64,000 bases of DNA from Locusta migratoria (GCA_026315105.1 CM048746.1:140226730-140290729), one strand, 5' to 3'; shown: positions 45,180 to 55,873, counted from the stretch's first letter. Notes: generated by a model from the sequence alone, not told the origin. Program-made: numbers and translations.

Positions 45180-46068
45180 CTCCCCCTCACTCTCGTGTCC
45201 TGTGTGTGTGTGTCCACCTTCGCTTTGTCAGTGCATTGTCTCCTCCCCGGTGGAAAAATTATTTATGTATGCCAACTTCCATACTGATGGATGAAGCGGT
45301 GTGTAATGTTTTGGAGCGCGCCCTATGCCATGCATCATTCGGTGGCTTAAGGAGAGCAAACACATTCTCCATGAGATCGTACAGGCTTGTGCCAACTTTA
45401 ATCATGATCGGTCCATCACTGTAGGTCTGCTGAAGGTAACCTCCCCCCCCCCCTTCGGACACTGTGTGAAGGCTTCAGAGAAATCTTATGTGGCGTCAAA
45501 GTATATAAGTTCTATCTCAAAGCATCATGCGAATTTGTATGTGAACGATGACCTACCTCTAAGATCAAATGAGGAAAATTTCGTCAAAACTGGAATCGAA
45601 CTGTTGATTTTTTGAATTGCAAACTTACAAACAAATATGTGGATTTGTTTATAAATGACAATTCTGCTACCAGGATTTTGAAAGGCCACGAATGTGAAAT
45701 CAATGAGTTTGTTTATAAATAACAATTCTACTAGCAGTCTTTTTTTTACATTTTAAATAGCACGACGAGTTTCGTAAAATACTTTTTTTGTGGTAGCCCT
45801 TTGATGTGAGAGGTTCTGCATTAATTTGTTGTCTATAAGTTATGTTGTGGTCCATTTCTGTAGAATCTGACACACATTAAACATTACAACTAATGTTCTG
45901 CGGAAATTATATAGCGATGTTGACTAAACAGACGTTTGTTTTGATGTTTAGTGTGCACAAAATGTTAGTTGTGATGTTTAATATGTGTGAGATTCTACAC
46001 AAATGGGTCACAACGAAACTAAAACACCAGAAAATAACGCAGAGACTCACACATAAAAAGCACCGCAA
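45180..46068. other. Non-coding
   Basis: A short direct repeat (AACAATTCTRCTACCAGNNTTTT-like; GAGTTTGTTTATAAATRACA) lies around 45640-45740. No gene. Confidence 0.4.
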
Positions 46069-46079
46069 CTAAATAGGAT

Positions 46080-46283
46080 AGGCCGCGGCGGAGTGGCCAA
46101 GCGCAGTGAGGCGATATGCTATGATGCGCGAGGCCGCTCCCCGTCGGAGGTTCGAATCCCCCCTCAGGGATGGTTGGTTGTTCCGTCTTTAGTATAAGGT
46201 AGTTCATAAGTAGTTTGTCAGTTTAGGGACTGATGACCCAGCTGTTAGGTCTCTTAAGCTTAACAAACATTTTAACATTTTTG
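46080..46283 (+). mobile_element. SINE, subfamily II
   Basis: Exact TSD AAATAGGAT at 46071-46079 and 46284-46292. Head GGCCGCGGCGGAGTGGCCAA. Confidence 0.9.
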
Positions 46284-46642
46284 AAATAGGATTGCACGAA
46301 AAACGCACTTCAAAATAGGAATTATTTCCCGTAACGCACTGCCATGAGTAAAACGTAAAAATTCGTGACTGGATGCAGAACTATTGTTTATAAACGAACC
46401 TATTGATTTGACAATCGGGGGCTTTCGAAACCATTTTCAAATGAATAAAGTAAAGTAACAAACAAACATGGAAACAAACGGACACTCCGTTCTCTCTCTG
46501 ACGATGTCCAGGTGGCGTTCGCATGTATTCGAACGAACAGATACAAAGCAACGTATCACGGAGCCACCAGTTATGGAGTAAATAAGGTACTGTGTGAGGA
46601 TGTGCCGTAGGAAGGTGTAAACAGAAAATAAACGTATTTGTA

Positions 46643-47304
46643 CGAGGTACGTCCAGAAAGTAAGTTCCGTTTGGTTCATTAAAACAAACGTGTACAGATA
46701 CAGAAAAAAAAATTTTTTTGTACAAAAATCTACAACTGTTAAACTACTTTTCTACATAGCTGCCGAAATTTTGTAGGCACTTGTCATAGCGTGGCACAAG
46801 TTTCTGTACGCCTTCTTCATAGAAGGTTGCCGCATGTGTATTCAGCCAAGTGGTAGCATGTTCTTTCAGCTCGTCATCATCGTTGAAATGTTGACCACCG
46901 AGGACAGATTTTTAGGTGTAAGTGGCTAGGAGCGAAGCCCGGGCTGTACGGATGATGATCAAATACGTCCCAGTGAAATTCCCTTAAGAGTTGGTTGGTC
47001 ACATTCGACACGTGAGGTTGATGGAAATCCTCTTCTTACACCTAAAATTTGTCCTGTCGACACATCAACGATTACGAGCTGAAAGAACATGCTACCACAT
47101 GGCTGAATACACAGGCGGCAACCTTCTATGAAGAAGGCGTACAGAAACTTGTGCCACGCTATGACAAGTGCCTACAAAATTTCGGCAGGTATGTAGAAAA
47201 GTAGTTTAACAGTTGTAGATTTTTGTACAATAAATATTTTTTCCTGTATCTGTACAGGTTTGTTTTATATAATCAAACGGAACTTACTTTCGGGACGTAC
47301 CTCG
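46643..47304. mobile_element. Foldback mariner made of two 3' ends
   Basis: Flanked by TA. Both ends read CGAGGTACGTCC, then AGTAAGTTCCGTTTG. The right arm (about 47040-47250, plus strand) and the left arm (minus strand) each encode the mariner C-terminus: AATFYEEGVQKLVPRYDKCL, then QNFG.YVEK. The two arms are inverted copies of the same 3' region; the centre (about 46900-47040) is partly unpaired. Confidence 0.85.
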
Positions 47305-47464
47305 TACATTAAAAAGGAAAACAAAATAAGGACCCAAAATATAGACGAATAATTGGAGGCGAATTCTGTCAGTGGTTTATTCTTCAGTGTTGTCGCACAA
47401 CACAGCACTGTGTGATAGCGAAGGCACAACGTCAGTACGTGTTGATAAAGGTGAGATGTGATCT

Positions 47465-47540
47465 GCTGCAGTCCGGTGGCGTAGTGGTCCAGCAACTGTC
47501 TAGCAAGCGGGAGAGCCGGGTTCGATGCGGGGCAGGTATT
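47465..47540 (+). repeat. tRNA-Thr(AGT)-like SINE head
   Basis: GGTGGCGTAGTGGTCCAGCA, CTGTCTAGCAAGCGG and GGGTTCGATGCGGGGCAGG have A-box, anticodon-arm and B-box spacing. The tail is mutated (GTATTCATTCTC). Confidence 0.5.
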
Positions 47541-47544
47541 CATT

Positions 47545-48170
47545 CTCAGCTTTCCACCAAGACGTAATTCCATGCCAGTAGTAGCTGTTGTGAATTGACT
47601 CACGGATTGCAGTGCTATTGGGAAGTGGCATCGGCAGCACGGAGCAGCCAGTGGGCCCAGTATTGCTACACCGGTCGCCGGCGAAACAGGTTTCCGCGGG
47701 CCGGAATGTCCGGTCGAGCCGACTCCCACAGCGCGCGCATCGCATAGCGCAGCGTAGAGGCCGCGACCTCTGCTAGAACGCGACTGGGCGCAGCGGGGGC
47801 AAACGGCGCGACTGATGACCAAGCAGTCTAGTCCCCTCTAAACAACAACAACAGCAGCAAACGGTACCGGCGAGCCAACACGGGGGGCCGACAGCGGAGA
47901 AGTCGGCTTACCAAGTGTTAACGTCGCACAGCTCGGGTTTCAACCGCAGCACAAGGTCGCGCCTTACCCGTGCCGCTTACAGGGCAACCGGTGCAGGTCA
48001 CGGGCCAACGGTTGCAAGGCAACTGAAACCAAAGCTATGTTACAAGTAAACTACCATAGCGTTTCAGTTGATTAGAACACAGAAAGGCATCGTCGTCTAG
48101 GTAATTAACAGAGTGGAGTTGTGTGTGTGCGCGCGCGCGTGTGTGTGTCCCATCTCCCCCTAAACAACTG
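47545..48170. other. GC-rich non-coding with LINE-like tail
   Basis: 47640-47815 is GC-rich. 47815-47855 (GACTGATGACCAAGCAGTCTAG-like, then (AAC)n) looks like a LINE/SINE 3' terminus. (GT/GC)n at 48121-48149. No ORF supported. Confidence 0.45.
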
Positions 48171-48173
48171 GAC

Positions 48174-48398
48174 GTACACTAATGGCTATTAAAAATGCTA
48201 CACCAAGAAGAAATGCATATGATAAATGGGTAATCATTGGGCAAATATACTGGAACTGATACGTGATTACATTTTCACTCAATATGGGTTCAAAGATCCC
48301 TCGAAATCAGTACCCAGAACAACCACCTCTGGCCGTTATGACGGCCTTGATACGCCTGAGAATTGAGTCAAACGAAGCTTGGATGGCGTGTACATGTA
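48174..48398 (-). mobile_element. Tc1 3'-end fragment (same family as 1199-2622)
   Basis: The minus strand matches the right 225 bp of the Tc1 copy at 2385-2622, including GGTGGTTCTGGGTACTGATT and the TIR (inverted here as GGCTATTAAAAATGCTACAC). The rest is missing. Confidence 0.85.
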
Positions 48399-48401
48399 TC
48401 T

Positions 48402-49595
48402 CCATCTACATGGGATAGTCTGCAAATAACATTTCAGTGCCTGGCAGAGGGTTCATCGAACCACATTTACACTATTTATCGCCCATTCCACAAGAAAGAA
48501 CACCTGAATCTCTCCGTTCGAGCTCTGATGTCTCGTATTTTATTCTGATGATCTTTTCTACCTATGTAAGTGGGAGTCAACAATATATTGTCGCATTCGG
48601 AGGAGAATGTTAGCGATTGGATTTTCGTAAGTAGCCCACGCCGCAGCGATAAGCGCCGTTGTTGTAATAAGTCTCATCCCCCATCTGTATCATTTCCGTA
48701 ACGCTGTCTCCCCTGTATCGTGACAATACAAAACGAGCTACCCTTCTTTGGACTCTTTCCATGTCCTCCGTCAAACCCACCTGATAAGGATCCCACAATG
48801 GGCAGCAATACTCCAAAAATGGACGGACAAGCGTAGTGTATGCAGTTTCTTTTGTAGTTCTGTTGCATCTTTTAAGGTTCCTGCCAATAAAACGCAGTCT
48901 CCTTCCCACGACATTATCTACGTGTTCTTTCCAGTTTAAGTCTGAAGTAATAGTAATTCCTAGATATTTTGTGGCGTTTACGGCTTCACGTTTGATTGAT
49001 TTATCTTGTAAACAAAGTTTACCGGATTTCTTTTCGTAGTCATGTGGACGACTTCTCGTTATTTAGAGTCAATTGCCAATTATTATACCATACTAATATC
49101 TTATTCAGCTCGTTCTGCTGTTGGTTTTGATCGTCAGATGATTTTAATAGACGGTTAATGACGGCGTCATCTGGAAACAAGCTAAGAGAGCTACTTAGAT
49201 TTTCATCTAAATCGTTTATGTAAATAAGCAACAGCACAGGACCAATAAAATTACTCTGAGGAACGCCCGATATCGCCTCTGTTTTAGTCAATGCCTTACC
49301 ATCGATTACTACGAACTGTGTCCTCTCTGACAGGAAATCCCCTATGCAATCGCAAATTTGGGGCGATATACCATAAGCACGCAATTTGATTAAAAGCCGT
49401 TTGTGAGGTGTCAAAAGCCTTCTGGAAATCAAGAAATACTGAATCGATTTGCGAACCCTTGTCGATATTACCCATCACTCCGTGTGAGTAGAAAGCTAGT
49501 TGTGTTTCGCATGAACGATATTTTCTAAATCCGTGTTGACCTGGGATCAATAGATAATTCTATTCGAGATAATCCATAACATTTGAATGTCGCTT
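48402..49595 (-). pseudogene. CR1-like LINE with partial RT domain
   Basis: Minus strand, longest CR1-like copy. Readable in order: PGQHGFRKYRSCETQLAF and VFLDFQKAFDT (RT fingers/palm, 49550-49410); YGISPQICDCIGDFLSERTQ; GVPQSNFIGPVLLLIYINDL; and LFPDDAVINRLL (49250-49160). The thumb follows, with LVRPFLEYCCPLWDPY, then VQRRVARFVLSRY (48820-48690). The catalytic box is FPDD instead of FADD. Frames change at least twice (near 49410 and 49050). The 3' end is at about 48402 with the TACATGTAGATG-type terminus shared by the other copies. Dead copy; family confident. Confidence 0.88.
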
Positions 49596-49924
49596 TGTTG
49601 TGCCCTACGCTGGAGCCATAGGAGATGGCTTCCTTCTGGGGGACGACAACGCTCTTTTGCACAGTGCTGCACTGGTGGACAACATGCCTGAAGCTGAGCG
49701 AATGGAGTGGACAGCTTGTTCATCGGACTTAAACCGCCGGCCCCGGTGGCCGAGGGGGCTGAGGCGCTTCAGTCACGGTCTGCACAGCCACTACGGTCGG
49801 GGGTTCGAATCCCCCCTCGGGCATGGATATTTGTGCCGTCGTTAGTTGTAGGTAGTTCATAAGTAGTTTGTAAGTTTAGGGACTGATGACCCCGTAGTTA
49901 AGTCCCTTAAGCTTATCAAACATT

Positions 49925-49955
<31 letters not shown>

Positions 49956-50080
49956 GGACTTAAACCAGACAGAGTGTCTGGAATGCATTTGGAAGACACA
50001 TTTCACTATTATGGTAGCCTCCGTGATGCCTTGCTATAAATAAACTCCAAATAAACCTCAAGTATAAAGTTGAGACAGTA
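49596..50080 (+). pseudogene. Second Tc1-type transposase fragment, split by a SINE
   Basis: GAIGDGFLLGDDNALLHSAA, then MEWTACSSDLN (49610-49735), continued after the SINE by TECLECIWKTHF. This is the second-Asp to Glu region of a Tc1 transposase. The Asp block reads GDDNALLH where the family has QDNARPH, and the PIEHVWD Glu block reads TECLECIW, so both are damaged. Distinct from the Tc1 family at 1.2 kb. Confidence 0.75.
49736..49955 (+). mobile_element. SINE, subfamily I, with long T-tract
   Basis: Exact TSD GGACTTAAACC at 49725-49735 and 49956-49966. It ends in 28 T after CATTTGA. Confidence 0.93.
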
Positions 50081-50084
50081 AAAC

Positions 50085-51335
50085 GTACTGTATCTCACAT
50101 GAACGATAATGGTAACCAATATCTGAATTAAGTACGTTACCACAAAACGTGATCCCCTAATTGCTGTCAATAGTGTATATATTAGTGTGTCGTATTTCGG
50201 AAGCGTTCCAGGCGTTACGTCTAGATGGCATAATGTTCACCGCAACTGCCTAGTAAGCAAGACCTCGAGTTTCGGATCTCGGTTCGGCTCACATTTTCAA
50301 CTTAGCCCAATGACGTAATTCAGTTCCCCCTGGCATCTTATCCACCAAATTTCTGTGTATTGATATTTATGGAGGTCGCAGGATCAACGTCGCCTCCATC
50401 GTTTCGGAGACGTTTGAAAGAATGGACACAACACGTTCGTTTAAGCATCTGCCAGCGAGCTACTCGCGCATGCGCAGAGCAGAAATTAAGTTCAAGCAGC
50501 GCCTTCCCCCGCTTCTGGCAACTTGCCGAGTGGCTGTTTGCTGTTTGAGCAGTAGCCGCAAGCTACCGGATTCTACTCGGAAAAATATTTCTGGTGCGCA
50601 CAAGCTGCCAGATTCGCGCATGCTTAGAACTGAGTTGTAGTGGGAGGGTGTTTCCCGTGATCAGTGTTTACGTTTCATGATAGTTTCATTTGTTTGTCTT
50701 CGTGTACAACTGTCTCGCCACATGAAACCAAAACGGATTTCTGAGGTTTGGGATATGTCCGGTGAATTTATTTACAAAATCGCTGAAGGCTAATAAAATA
50801 TAATATTATTGTTATAATATTGTAGTCATTTGGACACACGACTCATCAGCGTGTGTTCATACAAGATCAAGAATTATTCGATTTGAAGAACATTTAAGTT
50901 ATTTTTGTCGGTTTGCTAAAAAATTTGACTTATCAATCGGCTACAAAAAACTATTCTTTGTCACAGAGGCGTCAATTTTTTGAAACAATATTGAAGATTG
51001 TTGCCTTGTTTAAATTGTTCGCTGCGTTTTAAAGATGTCGCGTTTTATTTTAAAATGCATATGGTGTTAACAAATATTATATTCTGCTATTATAAAGAAC
51101 TGAACATGAGGGAATACTTCAAGGAAATTGCTATTCTGAAAACAACAAAGAGAAGATTAATATCAGGTTTATCTACGTTGATCAGGTTTATCGTGTTGAA
51201 ATTGTCTTAAATGCGAATAGTACTTCGAGTAACGTTACGAAATTGTGATACTCTTGGGTTATCCTCGGATGTGTTGTTTGTTTTATGAAATAATGGAAGA
51301 TCTGTTAATGCTGCACGTACGCATATTAGTAAATG
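50085..51335. other. Non-coding
   Basis: Contains a degraded tRNA-Thr-like head (50213-50300) and a GC-richer block (50440-50640) with two GCGCATGC motifs. No gene. Confidence 0.4.
50213..50303 (+). repeat. tRNA-Thr(AGT)-like SINE head
   Basis: ACTGCCTAGTAAGCAAGACC, a GGATCTCGGTTCGGC segment in place of the B-box, and CACATTTTCAAC. Confidence 0.5.
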
Positions 51336-51351
51336 TTTACTTGAAGGTTAA

Positions 51352-51552
51352 ATTCAAAATTCAAATGTTTGTAGAGCTTAAGGGACTTAACTACGGGGTC
51401 ATCAGTCCCTAAGTTCACAAACTACTTATGAACTACCTAAGACTAAGGACGGCACAAATATCCATGCCCGAGGGGGAATTCGAACCCCCGATCGTAGTGG
51501 CCGTGCAGACCGTGACTGGAGCGCCTCAGTCCCCTCGGCCACCGCGGCCGGC
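51352..51552 (-). mobile_element. SINE, subfamily I, minus strand
   Basis: Exact TSD TTGAAGGTTAA at 51341-51351 and 51553-51563. Confidence 0.93.
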
Positions 51553-51725
51553 TTGAAGGTTAATAAGCAGGGGATTTAATCAGTAATTGAAAACAAAATA
51601 TCAATTAATACAATAAAAGAATCCCTGAGTAGTGGCAATTATCTTTGGAACAAAGAAGCTGAATTAAAGTTTGTGTTGTGGAGGGAAATCTTTCATAGAC
51701 TATTCCGAGGCGCCTTAATCGTTAG

Positions 51726-51803
51726 TGGTGTGGTAGTCTAACGGTTAAGACGTCTGCCTAGTAAGCATGGAGGTCCGGGTTCGATTCCCGGCCGCACCAC
51801 AAA
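51726..51803 (+). repeat. Well-preserved tRNA-Thr(AGT)-like sequence
   Basis: TGGTGTG can pair over 7 bp (one G-U) with CGCACCA. GTCT/AGAC forms a D-stem, CTAGTAA the anticodon loop (AGT), and GGGTTCGATTCCC a perfect T-arm. The anticodon stem has a mismatch, and positions 8-9 carry an extra base. It is followed by CACAAATTTTAAC, the tail of the other copies, so a recent SINE head is more likely than a functional tRNA. Confidence 0.6.
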
Positions 51804-51915
51804 TTTTAACTCAATGCTTCAGATCTATCGAAAACAAAATAATTATGTATACTGACAGCTTAATAAGATGTTTTCTTTTAGACACATGCCATCCAGGAAA
51901 CAATGTTTCATACAT

Positions 51916-52103
51916 GGCCGACCGCGGTGGCCGAGGGGACTGAGGCGCTCCAGTCACGGTCTGCACGGCCACTACGGTCGGGGCTTCGAACCCCCCCTCG
52001 GGCATGGATATTTGTACCGCCCTTAGTATTAGCTAGTTTGTAAGTTTAGGGACTGATGACCCCGTAGTTAAGTCCCATAGACTTTACAAACATTTGAACA
52101 TTT
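51916..52103 (+). mobile_element. SINE, subfamily I
   Basis: Exact 12-bp TSD TGTTTCATACAT at 51904-51915 and 52104-52115. It interrupts the 165-bp segment that precedes the mariner-like element both here and at 4.3 kb. Confidence 0.93.
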
Positions 52104-52512
52104 TGTTTCATACATGTGTGGTAAATTCTCTAGGCTTCGACTTAGGTCTTAATTAGAGTTCTTTATGTTTTAAATTTACAGACTGACATTCCTTGACAAA
52201 TTATTGGAACACAGTGTCAGTGTATCGTTCAGTGTTTTATCGTTGTAAACATTTTCGTTTCTTTGTAAGTACCGGGTGATCAAAAAGTCAGTATAAATTT
52301 GAAAACTTAACAAATCATGCATTAATGTAAATAGAGAGGTAAAAATTGACACACATGCTTGGAATGACATGGGGTTTTATTAGGAAAAAAAAGTTTAAAA
52401 AATGTACGACAGGTGGCTCTTCATCTGAAAAGCCATAATTAGTACAACAAATTAAGACAAAGCAAAGAATATGTTCTTTACAGGAAATGCTCAATATGTT
52501 CACCATCATTCC

Positions 52513-52800
52513 TCAACAATAGCTGTAGTCGAGGAAAATGTTGTGAACAGCACTGTAAAACATGTCCGGAGTTATGGTGAGGCATTGGCGTCGGATGTTG
52601 TCTTTCAGCATCCCTAGAGATGTCGGTCGATCACGATACTTCTGCGGTTTCAGGTAACCCCAAAGCCAATAATCGCACGGACTGAGGTCTGGGGACCTTG
52701 GAGGCCTAGCATGACGAAAGTGGCGGCTCAGCACACGATCACCATCAAACGACGCGCGCAAGAGATCTTTCACGCGCCTAGCAATACTTTTGGCCCACTT
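52513..52800 (-). pseudogene. IS630/Tc1-mariner transposase C-terminal fragment
   Basis: MKDLLRASFDGDRVLSRHFR, then PPRSPDLSPCDYWLWGYLKP, then LGMLKDNIRRQCLTITPDMF. This is the region after the second catalytic Asp, with the SPDLSPCDYWLWGYLK block intact, including the Asp that replaces Glu in mariner-type DDD transposases. It is cut at about 52787, exactly where the 4.7-kb copy continues into the QDGAPPH block. Confidence 0.82.
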
Positions 52801-53490
52801 TAGCTTACGGTAGTAACACTAAAAGTGAGCCTTTGCGATCGTCTTTTGACAGCTCGAAATTTAAATGAAAATAACGGCTTAACTATTCCTTTGACACGAA
52901 AATTGAATAACCTAATTGGTAGATGAGAAAATTCTCTACAACTTAGCTCCCTTATGTTTTTTTCATATCTCGTATCGTTTGAGACATATTTTCAGAAATA
53001 ACGGAGATTTGACACCCTCCATTGAATTAACGAAAACCAGCCGCTAGGAGATGTCACGTGACATTACTCGCGCAGAACTCTCTGTGGCATACGCCATCTT
53101 GCGCGTATTTGATGATTTTTCTATTGTAACTTACACGTTGTCATTTCAAAGCAATGGCGCACTGAAGAATTATCAAAAACACATCATTCTTTGTACGATA
53201 AATGATAATCTAGCGTCTACAAATGCTACATTAGCCTCAGTTAACAACGGCCATCATTAGTATGAGATTATAGGACTTATCTACTGATTAACAGCCGTAG
53301 CGTAGTGGGCAAGGCGTTAGACTATGATGGTAAAAGTCGGTGGTTCGGAACCTGCCACTACTTAATTTTTTTTCTTAAAAGGGTTCAGACATTCTTATTA
53401 ATTAATTTTGTAATATTTAGATTATGATTTTGGTCCAACATGTTTGCAAAAACCTATAAAACTACAAATCTTAAGTGGGCCGTAAAACTC
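52787..53490. mobile_element. Possible DNA transposon inserted in the mariner-like element
   Basis: TTTTGGCCCACTTTAG on the left and, inverted on the right, TTTTACGGCCCACTTAAG form imperfect TIRs. The insert interrupts the transposase reading frame at CGCCTAGCAATA. It contains a tRNA-like stretch (53292-53365) and no recognisable ORF. No exact TSD seen. Confidence 0.4.
53292..53365 (+). repeat. tRNA-like sequence
   Basis: GCCGTAGCGTAGTGGGCAAG (A-box-like), GACTATGATGG and GGTGGTTCGGAACCTGCC (B-box-like). Similar to the poorer GTGGCCGTAGCGTAGGCAC stretch at 7481-7550. Confidence 0.4.
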
Positions 53491-53983
53491 GTCAGTGCGA
53501 TTTTTTTCTTTTCTTTTCTAATAAAACTCCATGTCATTCCAAGCATTTGTGTCAATTTTTACCTATCTATCTACATTATTCCGTGATTTATTAAGTTTTC
53601 AAATTTATACTGACTTTTTGATCACCCAGTATGATCAAATAGTGTAAAAAGATTTGGGCTGATGTATTATGTGAAAAGTTGTAATACCATTACATGGTCT
53701 CATGAAGTCAGACTAATAAAACTGAATAATAATCTATTGTTGTTCTGCTTAATACCAAAGTAATGAGGTCGCAGTTCAGCCACATTCAGCTGCTCCACCG
53801 CTACACACGGGAAATCTACTAGAATTGGGACGAAAAGCGTTCAAGCAGTACAAGCTCCAAATACGTCATCGTAGCTGCGCATGCGTAGTAACGCCTACTT
53901 GCTCGCGCTTGAAAGTACCTTTCCCGCAGCTGCTAAAACGAATCTATCATGTATAATTAAAAAATTCTCAGTCTCTGTTGCAA

Positions 53984-54177
53984 GCCGGCCGCGATGGCCG
54001 AGGGGACTGAGGCGCTCCAGTCGTGGTCTGCACGGCCACTACGGTCGGGGGTTCGAATCCCCCCTCGGGCATTGATATTTTGCCGTCCTTAGTGTAAGCT
54101 AGTTCGTAAGTAGTTTGTACGTTTAGGGACTGATGACCCCGTAGTTAAGTCCCATAAGCTATATAAACATTTGAACA
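53984..54177 (+). mobile_element. SINE, subfamily I, in a palindromic element
   Basis: Exact 12-bp TSD TCTCTGTTGCAA at 53972-53983 and 54178-54189. The intact site is visible in the opposite arm (54572-54583). Confidence 0.95.
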
Positions 54178-54621
54178 TCTCTGTTGCAATATTTTATTCT
54201 CCAATAACGCGTTTCGCGCTGTTAGCGCATCGTCAGATTGGGCGGAGATGGAGCCACAGAACTATCTATAGCTGTGTAGGAGGTGTCTTAACAATTTGTG
54301 TTGTCATTGGGCTCCATAGCAGCATAGGAGGCGCTGTCGCGGCAGGTCCACGGTTACAACTGGTATTATTGTTAACTGCAGTTATTAACAATACTACCAG
54401 TTGTAAACGTGGACCTTCCGCGACAGCGCCTCCTCTGCTGCTATGGAGCCCAATGACAACACAAATTGTTAAGACACCTCCTACACAGCTATAGATAGTT
54501 CTGTGGCTCCATCTCCGCCCAATCTGACGATGCGCTAACAGCGCGAAACGCATTATTGGAGAATAAGATATTGCAACAGAGACTGAGAATTTTTTTATTA
54601 TTCAATACTGTTGCTGCACCA

Positions 54622-54668
54622 GCCGCCGCCACCACCACCACCACCACCACCACCACCACCACCACCAT
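54622..54668. repeat. (CCA)n microsatellite
   Basis: About 15 CCA units in the one-sided tail of the palindromic element. Confidence 0.95.
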
Positions 54669-54699
54669 CATGGAATGGAATGAAATCTATCATGTATAC

Positions 54700-55080
54700 T
54701 TTTATACTAGGGGGTCCACCTGTTACATCTGTTGGCAAGTTCGGAGTCGGGTGATTTGGTTTAGCTTTTACGGCTGGGCTGGAAGAGCGGTATCCCTCCC
54801 GCCGCCTGCAGCGGACAGTGGAAGCTCCTGGAGTCGGTCGCGTGTTATAAGGAAGCGCAGTAGCGATAACTGCAGCCGCGTCCGCTTCCTGCGATAGAAG
54901 CGTGCCGCGCGGGTTGCCTCCTCTCCGCTCGCAGGCGCACTGCCTCTCATAGCACACGCGTCTTGTTGTGGTCTTCAGTCCGGAAACTGGTTTTCTGCAG
55001 CTCTCCATCTTAGAGAGCAGTAGCGCGTCGCGAGTCAGCGGCAACGGCAAGCTTTTTTCGCCTTGACGGGTTGGCTCGCG
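54700..55080. other. GC-rich block ending in an RTE-like LINE tail
   Basis: 54770-54950 is CpG-rich and unassigned. 54963-55015 on the minus strand (AGCTGCAGAAAACCAGTTTC, then CCGGACTGAAGACCACAACA) matches the LINE 3' end at 8206-8245. Confidence 0.5.
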
Positions 55081-55114
55081 GAAGCCACAGATATTAATGG
55101 GTCAAAGGTTTATT

Positions 55115-55372
55115 TGGCACCGAGCGAATTGGCGAAGTGGTAACACACTGGACTCGTATTCGGGGGGATGGTGGTTCAAATCCACCTACGCCCGTCCAGA
55201 TTTAGGTTTTCCGTGATTTCCCTAAATCACTCAGGCAAATGCCGGGATGGATCCTTTCGAAGGGCACGGCATATTTCCTTCCTCATCCTTCCCCAAAAAT
55301 CCGAGCGTGAGCTCCGTCTCCAATGACCAAGCAGTCGACGGGACGTTAAACACTAAGATTCCTTCCCCTTTA
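55115..55372 (+). mobile_element. Third SINE family (tRNA-like head)
   Basis: GAGCGAATTGGCGAAGTGGT (A-box region), ACTGGACTCGTATTCGG, GGTGGTTCAAATCC (B-box). The body follows with GATTTAGGTTTTCCGTGATT and GGGCACGGC, and a CAATGACCAAGCAGTCGACG tail. Full-length relative of the minus-strand copy at 14665-14900. Confidence 0.82.
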
Positions 55373-55404
55373 TTTGTCCTCATAAATTATTGTAAGAAAA
55401 ATAT

Positions 55405-55575
55405 ATAAAATAGCCAAGATCGCTTATCATCAATTTTTATTAACAACTGCTTGACATTACAAGATTATGGCCTTGTAAAATATTTTATTTGACCTGATGA
55501 TGCTGACATAGTTCAGCGAAACCGGTTGTCGTTAATAAAAATTGATGATAAGCGATATTGACTGTTTTATTTTTT
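55405..55575 (+). mobile_element. Short PLE-like element with hammerhead-like motif
   Basis: TTATCATCAATTTTTATTAAC on the left pairs with GTTAATAAAAATTGATGATAA on the right (about 35-bp arms). Between them 55494-55530 reads CTGATGAT, GCTGA/TCAGC stem, GAAACCGGTTGTC. No certain TSD. Confidence 0.65.
55494..55530 (+). ncRNA. Hammerhead-ribozyme-like motif, good match
   Basis: CTGATGA, one extra T, a 5-bp stem (GCTGA/TCAGC, 6-nt loop), GAAAC, a short loop and GTC. This fits the catalytic core of a minimal type I hammerhead with a very short stem III, as described for Penelope-like elements. The T between CTGATGA and the stem departs from the classical core. Confidence 0.5.
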
Positions 55576-55599
55576 TTTTTTACAATATTATAAGTGGAT

Positions 55600-55860
55600 C
55601 GCCCCCTAAAACCAACTCATCATATAAATTAGTCCATTTATGTTATAAATCCTGCCAGTCCGGAAGTATATGCGATTAACTATACTATGAAACAATATCA
55701 GAAGAGCAGGATTTAGGGTTAAAACATTTAAAAATATTTCACACATATTACTGTTCATTTCTCTTACAACATTGTTAACTGATTTGATGAACTGTCATTA
55801 ATAACTAACGTATGTCATTATGTATACAACACTTGGAAAACGTATCTCTCCAGAATCAGC
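55600..55860. other. AT-rich spacer
   Basis: Nothing recognised. Confidence 0.4.
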
Positions 55861-55873
55861 ATTCGCTATGTCT

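Larger units (their letters stand above)
52272..53629 (-). mobile_element. IS630/mariner-like transposon with inserted DNA
   Basis: TA flanks and the ends CCGGGTGATCAAAAAGTCAG and (reverse complement) TGGGTGATCAAAAAGTCAG. The inverted repeats extend about 110 bp, to the CATGGAGTTTTATTAG region near 53515. Same family as 4033-5158. About 700 bp (52787-53490) is unrelated and may be an insertion. Confidence 0.78.
53956..54683. mobile_element. Palindromic PLE-like element with hammerhead-like motifs
   Basis: Exact 15-bp TSD AATCTATCATGTATA at 53941-53955 and 54684-54698. The arms (53956-54360 minus the SINE, and about 54370-54595) are nearly identical inverted copies. The unpaired tail lies on the right only (54596-54683) and contains a (CCA)n tract. 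Each arm has CTGACGAT, a GCGCT/AGCGC stem, then GAAACGC(G/A)TTA (54205-54236 and 54524-54555). Antisense ORFs in the two arms are the same by symmetry. Confidence 0.82.

Noticed and set aside
51726..51803. Functional tRNA-Thr gene
   Set aside because: The fold is good, but the anticodon stem has a mismatch, there is an extra base near positions 8-9, and the downstream tail matches the SINE-like relatives.
54266..54553. Antisense ORF pair encoding the same peptide
   Set aside because: The identity is a consequence of the palindrome at 53956-54683, not of two genes.
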